A stretch of DNA of 11,295 nt from Parafilimonas sp. (lineage in GTDB: Bacteria > Bacteroidota > Bacteroidia > Chitinophagales > Chitinophagaceae), in assembly GCA_025927795.1 (NCBI GenBank), contig JAICKT010000125.1, positions 1 through 11,295 on the forward strand, in the 5' to 3' direction. Below the pieces are notes generated by a model, which searched no databases, was not told where the DNA came from, and worked only from the letters and a program-made list of their open reading frames with translations. Shown here piece by piece: positions 7,757-11,295 of the stretch. Position numbers and translations under genes: made by a program. The number at the start of each line of letters is the position of its first letter. Within the stretch, counting starts at the first letter, position 1.

Positions 7757-8059
7757 TTATTTAAGCCTGTTTTCAATATCCATTCTTTGATGCAGTATTC
7801 TTATAATTTCAATTATTTCATCTTCATTTTTTTTATAAAAGATTAAATGAGATTTTACTTTAGCGCCTCTGTAGCCTTCTTTAATATGCGACATTGATTT
7901 GCCACTTTCAAAATGATCAGCTACATATTCAATTTCATTAATGATTAAGTTGTAATATCTGTCTGCTTGCTGTTGAGACCATGTTTCAAAAGTATATAAC
8001 CAAATATCTTCAAGATCTTGTATAGCTTTTTCGCTTATGCGATAGCTATTTTTTTTCAT
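7757..8059 (-). CDS. parE: ParE/RelE-family toxin
   Basis: A 100-residue protein of the ParE/RelE toxin superfamily. The N-terminal YRISEKAIQDLEDIWLYT (6-23) is the family's first strand and helix, AKVKSHLIFYKK (66-77) is the central strand pair, and EIIEIIRILHQRMD (81-94) is the conserved C-terminal strand. ParE proteins block DNA gyrase whereas RelE relatives cut mRNA; the ParD-type partner favours the ParE role. Its ATG overlaps the parD stop by 4 bp (ATGA), so translation is probably coupled and the antitoxin is made first. The length is complete, with no sign of damage. The stop lies 5 bp from that of sppA on the other strand. Confidence 0.92.
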   Translation of the reverse strand: MKKNSYRISEKAIQDLEDIWLYTFETWSQQQADRYYNLIINEIEYVADHFESGKSMSHIKEGYRGAKVKSHLIFYKKNEDEIIEIIRILHQRMDIENRLK

Positions 8060-8298
8060 AAGTGTTTGCTATGTATATTTTGCAGATGCTTTTTTGGATT
8101 AAAGTTTTTATTCATTGAACTTTTTTCACCAAGCTCTAATTCTTTTTTTAATTGCTTGATTTTTTGTTCTTCTAATTCAAGTAATCGCAACGCGGTTCTT
8201 ATAACTTCACTTGCAGAATTATATTTCCCTGAAGATATTTTCTTATTAATAAAGTCTTCAAAATAATTTCCAAGTAATACAGAAGTATTTTTTGCCAT
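8056..8298 (-). CDS. parD: ParD-type ribbon-helix-helix antitoxin
   Basis: An 80-residue antitoxin. The N-terminal ribbon-helix-helix part (about 1-45) begins KNTSVLLGNYFEDFINKKI and contains the diagnostic SGKYNSASEVIRTALRLLE (23-41). The charged helix EEQKIKQLKKELELGEKS follows, and a flexible, basic C-terminus is expected to wrap the toxin. ParD dimers bind operator DNA and repress their own operon. A perfect palindrome lies 22-38 bp upstream of the start, overlapping the predicted promoter. It forms an operon with parE through a 4-bp overlap. Confidence 0.93.
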   Translation of the reverse strand: MAKNTSVLLGNYFEDFINKKISSGKYNSASEVIRTALRLLELEEQKIKQLKKELELGEKSSMNKNFNPKKHLQNIHSKHL

Positions 8299-8314
8299 GA
8301 GAAAGTCGTTTGTT

Positions 8315-8322
8315 CAAATATA
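8315..8322 (-). promoter_or_regulatory. parDE promoter -7 box
   Basis: Read leftward, TATATTTG is a full match to the Bacteroidetes -7 consensus TAnnTTTG, 16 nt before the parD ATG. A TTTTTG further upstream is about 26 nt away, longer than the usual 19-21, so the -33 element is uncertain. A short leader is implied. Confidence 0.5.
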
Positions 8323-8336
8323 CCAAGAATTGGTAT
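8320..8336. promoter_or_regulatory. Palindromic operator candidate of parDE
   Basis: ATACCAA-GAA-TTGGTAT is a perfect 7-bp inverted repeat with a 3-bp centre. It overlaps the first bases of the -7 box and fills the spacer side of the promoter. This is where a bound ParD or ParDE complex would block RNA polymerase. The call rests on position and symmetry together with the known autoregulation of parDE operons. Confidence 0.6.
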
Positions 8337-8354
8337 TATAAACATAGTCAAAAA

Positions 8355-9017
8355 TTACACTTCAATCAAATCATTATTAGCAATTGCAAAAACCTTGTCT
8401 GTTTTTTTCTTTTCAATCAATGCAATGCCACTAAATTTTGAAAATGCGGGAAGCACGGCAAATTCATCACCAAAATAAAAACAGGGGAATGTAAGCGATT
8501 GCCTGCTTTTACCTTTTATAAAGATGCCCGGATGCAAATGCCCGGTAAAAAAATAAGCGTCTGCATGCTGCGGATGATTTTTTATATGTGTATAATCATG
8601 AATAAAAGCAAGTGTATTTATGCGCAATGCTTCATTGCTAAATAACCGGATATTTATTTTTTTATACCAGTCTGTATGCAAAATATCATGGTTGCCTTTT
8701 ACGAGTAATATTTCAAGTTGTGTAAGATCATTTCTCCACTTTTCAAACAGCAGGTTTTCTTTATTGGCATTGCTGTGAAAAAAATCGCCCACTACAATTA
8801 ATTGTTCAGGCTTATAAAATTGTATTAATGAAAAAAGACGTTGTAAGTCTTCTAAAAAAATATGTTGTGGAACAGGCACACCTGATTTTCTGAAATGCCC
8901 GGTTTTACCAAAATGACTATCAGATAAAATCAAAGCTTTTTCATCCTCCCAAAAAACTACTCTTTCATGCGAAAGCCAAAGATGCTGATCTCTGAAATAA
9001 AAATGCTGATGCTTCAT
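8355..9017 (-). CDS. pdeM: PdeM-like metallophosphoesterase (ligase-associated DNA repair family)
   Basis: A 220-residue calcineurin-like phosphoesterase with all metal-site motifs: DSH (33-35) in LSDSHFGKTGHFR, GDFFH (77-81), GNHD (108-111), H140, and GHLHP (159-163). The DSHFGK first motif and the overall length match the ligase-associated DNA damage response endonuclease family (PdeM), whose members usually accompany an ATP-dependent DNA ligase, a DEXH helicase and an exonuclease. None of these partners is in the window, so the specific name rests on the motif pattern alone; a generic metallophosphoesterase is the fallback. It is cytoplasmic, with no signal peptide. It is 56 bp upstream of parD on the same strand, and the parDE promoter occupies that gap. 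Confidence 0.8.
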   Translation of the reverse strand: MKHQHFYFRDQHLWLSHERVVFWEDEKALILSDSHFGKTGHFRKSGVPVPQHIFLEDLQRLFSLIQFYKPEQLIVVGDFFHSNANKENLLFEKWRNDLTQLEILLVKGNHDILHTDWYKKINIRLFSNEALRINTLAFIHDYTHIKNHPQHADAYFFTGHLHPGIFIKGKSRQSLTFPCFYFGDEFAVLPAFSKFSGIALIEKKKTDKVFAIANNDLIEV

Positions 9018-9083
9018 GTTGCTGTAAACTATGCCTGGTCCGAAATAAATTTTTATTCTTGAAAAGGTAAAATCACTCTATAA

Positions 9084-9165
9084 CCGCCATGTCGAGGAAC
9101 GAGACACCTCCTGAATTTAAAGTTTTAATAGAACGATTGATTTCTCCTATCATCGAAATGAGGTT
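9084..9165. repeat. Degenerate inverted-repeat (REP/MITE-like) intergenic element
   Basis: The 191-bp gap between pdeM and mgtE contains a left arm at 9084-9113 (core ATGTCGAGGAACGAGACACC). A right arm at 9136-9165 has the reverse-complement core ATTTCGATGATAGGAGAAAT. The two arms resemble each other with several mismatches and at least one indel, around a 22-bp AT-rich centre. The core resembles the TCATTTCGA...GGAGAAATC type of dispersed intergenic repeat that I recall from Bacteroidetes genomes. It has no coding capacity. The rest of the gap (9018-9083 and 9166-9208) is AT-rich, and I see no clear promoter in it. Confidence 0.5.
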
Positions 9166-9208
9166 TTCAGTCTTTTTGTTTTTCTTGCGTTTTCAAAATG
9201 ATAATTTA

Positions 9209-10615
9209 TTAAAGCAAAATTCCCTGTAAGAAAAAATAGGCAATCGAAAAATAAATTACGATACCTGTTACATCAACAAGTGTGGCAACAAAAGGTGCAG
9301 AGGAAACTGCAGGATCGGCGCCCAGCTTTTTTAAAATAATGGGCAGCATAGAGCCGGTTAATGTTCCCCACAAAACAACTCCCACTAATGAAATGCCTAC
9401 GCTTATTCCAATTAAAAACCAATGTTGTTTATACAGGTCTTCAATAATTCCATGTTGCATAAGTAGATGCCAAATGCAAATTCTGATAAAACCAATCACA
9501 CCTAAAATTCCGCCTAAAAAAATACCGCTAAAAATTTCGCGGCGCATTACATGCCACCAATCTGATATACTTATATCACCAACCGCCATTGCCTGGATAA
9601 CTAATGTTGATGCTTGTGAACCGCTGTTACCACCGCTGCTCATGATTAAAGGAATAAACATGGCAAGTACAGTAGCTTTTGCAATTTCATCATTAAAGTA
9701 AGCCATAGCTGTAGCAGTAAGTAACTCGCCTATAAATAAAACGATTAGCCAACCTGCTCTTTTGCGCACAAGTTTAAAAAGCGGCGTATCAAGATAAGGT
9801 TCATCCAATGCTTCTGTACCACCAATCTTTTGTATGTCTTCGCTAAACTCTTCATTCGCCACCCAAAACATATCATCAATAGTAACTATACCAAGTAAAA
9901 TATTATTGGCATCTGTTACCGGCAATGCAACGCGGTTATTCATTTTAAAAATCTCGCTGGCGTGTTCCTGGTCATCGTTTACATTTAATGCAACAACACG
10001 CTCATCCATTAATTCCTCAATTTTTTTTTCGGGTGATGCAAGTATTATATCTCTTATTCTTAAATCATCAATCAGTTCACCTTTTTTATTTACAACATAA
10101 ATTACATCAATTGTCTCTGTATTTTTTGCTACTTTACGAATAGTGTTTAGCACCTGTTCAACTGTGTTGAAAGGGTACACATAAACGTAATCTGGCGTCA
10201 TCAGCCTGCCGATACTATCTTCAGGATAACCCAGCATTGAAAGCGTAATTTTTCTTTCTTTCGGGTCGAGCAGTTTTATTAAATCGCGTATAACATGTTT
10301 TGGAAGTTCTTCTAAAAAATCTGTTCTGTCATCAGGTGGTAATTCATTTAATAATGCTGCAGTTTTATAAGATGAGAGCTCATGTACAATTCTTTTTTGT
10401 GCGCTTACATCAAGAATTTTAAAAACTTTTGCCGCACGGTTAATTGACATGTTGGTAACGATCTGTGCTTCATGATCAGGGTATTCATAAATGAGATCTG
10501 CAACATCGCTGATGTTTTGATCGTCCAGAAAACTCCGGAGCGTTTGTCCATCATTCGACTGCATCAGTTGTTCAAACTGCTCATTTATAGAAAGCTGTTC
10601 AAGCTCTGCACTCAT
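9209..10615 (-). CDS. mgtE: Magnesium transporter MgtE
   Basis: A 468-residue Mg2+-selective channel of the inner membrane with the standard order of domains. The helical N domain (about 20-130) includes the ELPPDDRTDFLEELP repeat. Two CBS domains follow (about 139-196 and 203-255) and sense intracellular Mg2+. The connecting helix leads to five membrane segments from about 285. Key motifs are PLIMSSGGNSGSQAS (322-336) and DPAVSSAPFVATLVDVTG (434-451). D448 in the second motif corresponds to the pore Asp that binds Mg2+ in the T. thermophilus protein. The length is normal and no part is missing. It is divergent from the SET gene. No Mg2+ riboswitch is visible in the short upstream region. Confidence 0.96.
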   Translation of the reverse strand: MSAELEQLSINEQFEQLMQSNDGQTLRSFLDDQNISDVADLIYEYPDHEAQIVTNMSINRAAKVFKILDVSAQKRIVHELSSYKTAALLNELPPDDRTDFLEELPKHVIRDLIKLLDPKERKITLSMLGYPEDSIGRLMTPDYVYVYPFNTVEQVLNTIRKVAKNTETIDVIYVVNKKGELIDDLRIRDIILASPEKKIEELMDERVVALNVNDDQEHASEIFKMNNRVALPVTDANNILLGIVTIDDMFWVANEEFSEDIQKIGGTEALDEPYLDTPLFKLVRKRAGWLIVLFIGELLTATAMAYFNDEIAKATVLAMFIPLIMSSGGNSGSQASTLVIQAMAVGDISISDWWHVMRREIFSGIFLGGILGVIGFIRICIWHLLMQHGIIEDLYKQHWFLIGISVGISLVGVVLWGTLTGSMLPIILKKLGADPAVSSAPFVATLVDVTGIVIYFSIAYFFLQGILL

Positions 10616-10681
10616 AAGCGCAAATTAGTAAAACCGTTCTGATAAAACGAAGACATGTAATTAAAAAAAATTGAAATGGTT

Positions 10682-10714
10682 TTTGTATTGCAATGATACT
10701 GCGTGTTATCTTGT
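10682..10714 (+). promoter_or_regulatory. Candidate promoter of the SET gene
   Basis: TTTG (10682-10685) is followed after 21 nt by TATCTTGT (10707-10714), a partial match to TAnnTTTG with two mismatches. Transcription would start about 10 nt before the ATG at 10731. The spacing is right for a Bacteroidetes promoter, but the -7 match is weak. Confidence 0.25.
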
Positions 10715-10730
10715 GGCATTAACTACTTTC

Positions 10731-11117
10731 ATGATTTTACCGATTCTTGAAATCAAAAATTCATCTAAACGCGGCAGAGGTGTTTTTGCAAACGACAACA
10801 TTAAACAAGATACTGTTATAGAAATTTCACCCGTAATTGTTTTAACCGAAAAAGAGCGTAAGATTGTTGAAAAAACAATATTGTTTGATTATATTTTTGA
10901 ATGGGGCACTAATAAAAAGAGAGCATGTGTAGCGATGGGTTATGTTTCTATGTATAATCATAACTACGATGCCAACTGCGAATATGAAATGGATTTTAAA
11001 AAAAGATTGATGACAATAAAAACAGTGAAACCAATTAAAAGAGGAGAGGAGCTTTTTGTAAATTATAATGCAAGCCCAAACGATAAAACAAGAGTTTGGT
11101 TTGATAAAGGAAAATAA
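10731..11117 (+). CDS. SET-domain protein-lysine methyltransferase-like protein
   Basis: A 128-residue protein made up of little more than a SET domain. It has RGRGVFA (14-20) at the start of the fold, then IEISPVIVLT (30-39). The cofactor-site motif MGYVSMYNHNYDANCEY (69-85) contains N76-H77 and N82-C83. KRGEELFVNY (103-112) ends with the catalytic-type Tyr Y112. SET proteins transfer methyl groups from S-adenosylmethionine to lysines; the target here is unknown. The frame extends upstream to a TTG at 10671, but those 20 codons (KWFLYCNDTACYL...) do not resemble SET sequence and cover the likely promoter, so the ATG at 10731 is preferred. It is followed 28 bp later by a gene for an exported protein on the same strand. 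Confidence 0.85.
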   Translation: MILPILEIKNSSKRGRGVFANDNIKQDTVIEISPVIVLTEKERKIVEKTILFDYIFEWGTNKKRACVAMGYVSMYNHNYDANCEYEMDFKKRLMTIKTVKPIKRGEELFVNYNASPNDKTRVWFDKGK

Positions 11118-11145
11118 TTTATTATTCGGGGAAAACTAAACGCTT

Positions 11146-11295
11146 ATGAACAAAAATTTTTCATACTTACTAATAATTATTATTTGTCTATTGCCCGTAC
11201 ATAAAATTTGCGCTCAAACAAAAGCAATTGATGAAAATGGACACCAGGTATTATTATTTTCCGATGGAACGTGGAAATATGACGTTGATAGTTTA
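11146..11295 (+). CDS. Exported protein of unknown function (3' end outside window)
   Basis: Only 50 residues are visible. They begin MNKNFSYLLIIIICLLPVHK, a short basic end and a hydrophobic core, followed by ICAQ. The CAQ end is typical of Bacteroidetes signal peptides cleaved near AQ; the Cys is not in a proper lipobox, so a lipoprotein is less likely. The mature part starts with a stretch reading ENGHQVLLFSDGTWKY. This V-L-L-x-x-DGTW-x-Y pattern is seen at the start of many Bacteroidetes periplasmic proteins of unknown role. The function cannot be assigned. Confidence 0.75.
   Translation, partial: MNKNFSYLLIIIICLLPVHKICAQTKAIDENGHQVLLFSDGTWKYDVDSL

Noticed and set aside
8018..8266. 82-codon plus-strand open frame over parDE
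   Set aside because: Antisense shadow of the parD/parE pair; rich in Phe, Cys and Ser from AT-rich complement codons.
9282..9701. 139-codon plus-strand open frame
   Set aside because: Lies wholly antisense to mgtE, whose frame is supported by clear family motifs. The translation has no recognisable domain.
10616..10670. Mg2+ riboswitch before mgtE
   Set aside because: The upstream region is too short and shows no conserved riboswitch structure.
10671..10730. TTG-started N-terminal extension of the SET protein
   Set aside because: The 20 extra residues do not fit the SET fold and would cover the candidate promoter; the ATG at 10731 fits the domain start.

Overview
The window looks like a chromosomal piece of a low-GC Bacteroidota genome, probably Chitinophagaceae or a close relative. 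The evidence is a type IX secretion (T9SS) C-terminal sorting domain, a 67K-type SppA, a Bacteroidetes-type deoxynucleoside kinase beside folK, a PdeM phosphoesterase, and promoter boxes of the TAnnTTTG type. Shine-Dalgarno sequences are mostly weak or absent. The family assignment is an inference from gene content; no rRNA or tRNA is present to confirm it.

Layout. (1) 1-2808 (+) is the 3' part of a very large secreted protein: 17 tandem GG-x-F repeats of about 50 residues, then a T9SS type A tail. It ends at a hairpin terminator shared with the opposing operon. (2) 2852-5854 (-) is a closely spaced leftward group read in the order folK, deoxynucleoside kinase, MFS transporter, P-loop kinase. 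The gaps are 19-45 bp, so one transcript is likely. (3) 5855-5990 is the divergent control region between folK and sppA. sppA (5991-7751, +) encodes a membrane-anchored protease with both catalytic residues. (4) 7757-8298 (-) is a parDE toxin-antitoxin pair, tail to tail with sppA. It has its own promoter with a perfect palindrome that is a good candidate ParD operator. (5) 8355-9017 (-) is the metallophosphoesterase pdeM. (6) 9018-9208 is intergenic and holds a degenerate inverted-repeat element resembling the dispersed intergenic repeats of this phylum. (7) 9209-10615 (-) is the Mg2+ channel/transporter mgtE. Divergent from it is a small SET-domain methyltransferase gene (10731-11117, +), followed by the start of an exported protein that runs off the window (11146 onward, +).

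Most of the window is ordinary housekeeping or accessory content: folate and nucleotide salvage, envelope proteolysis, Mg2+ uptake, a TA module and DNA repair. I do not see a convincing new multi-gene system. The points most worth a second look are the higher-order pattern in the repeat array, the parDE operator/promoter overlap, the inverted-repeat element, the MFS-kinase pair, the SDY motif in the deoxynucleoside kinase, and the stand-alone bacterial SET protein. Three genes (folK, the SET gene and the P-loop kinase) have longer open frames that begin at TTG or GTG. I annotate all three from internal ATG codons for the reasons given in each entry.
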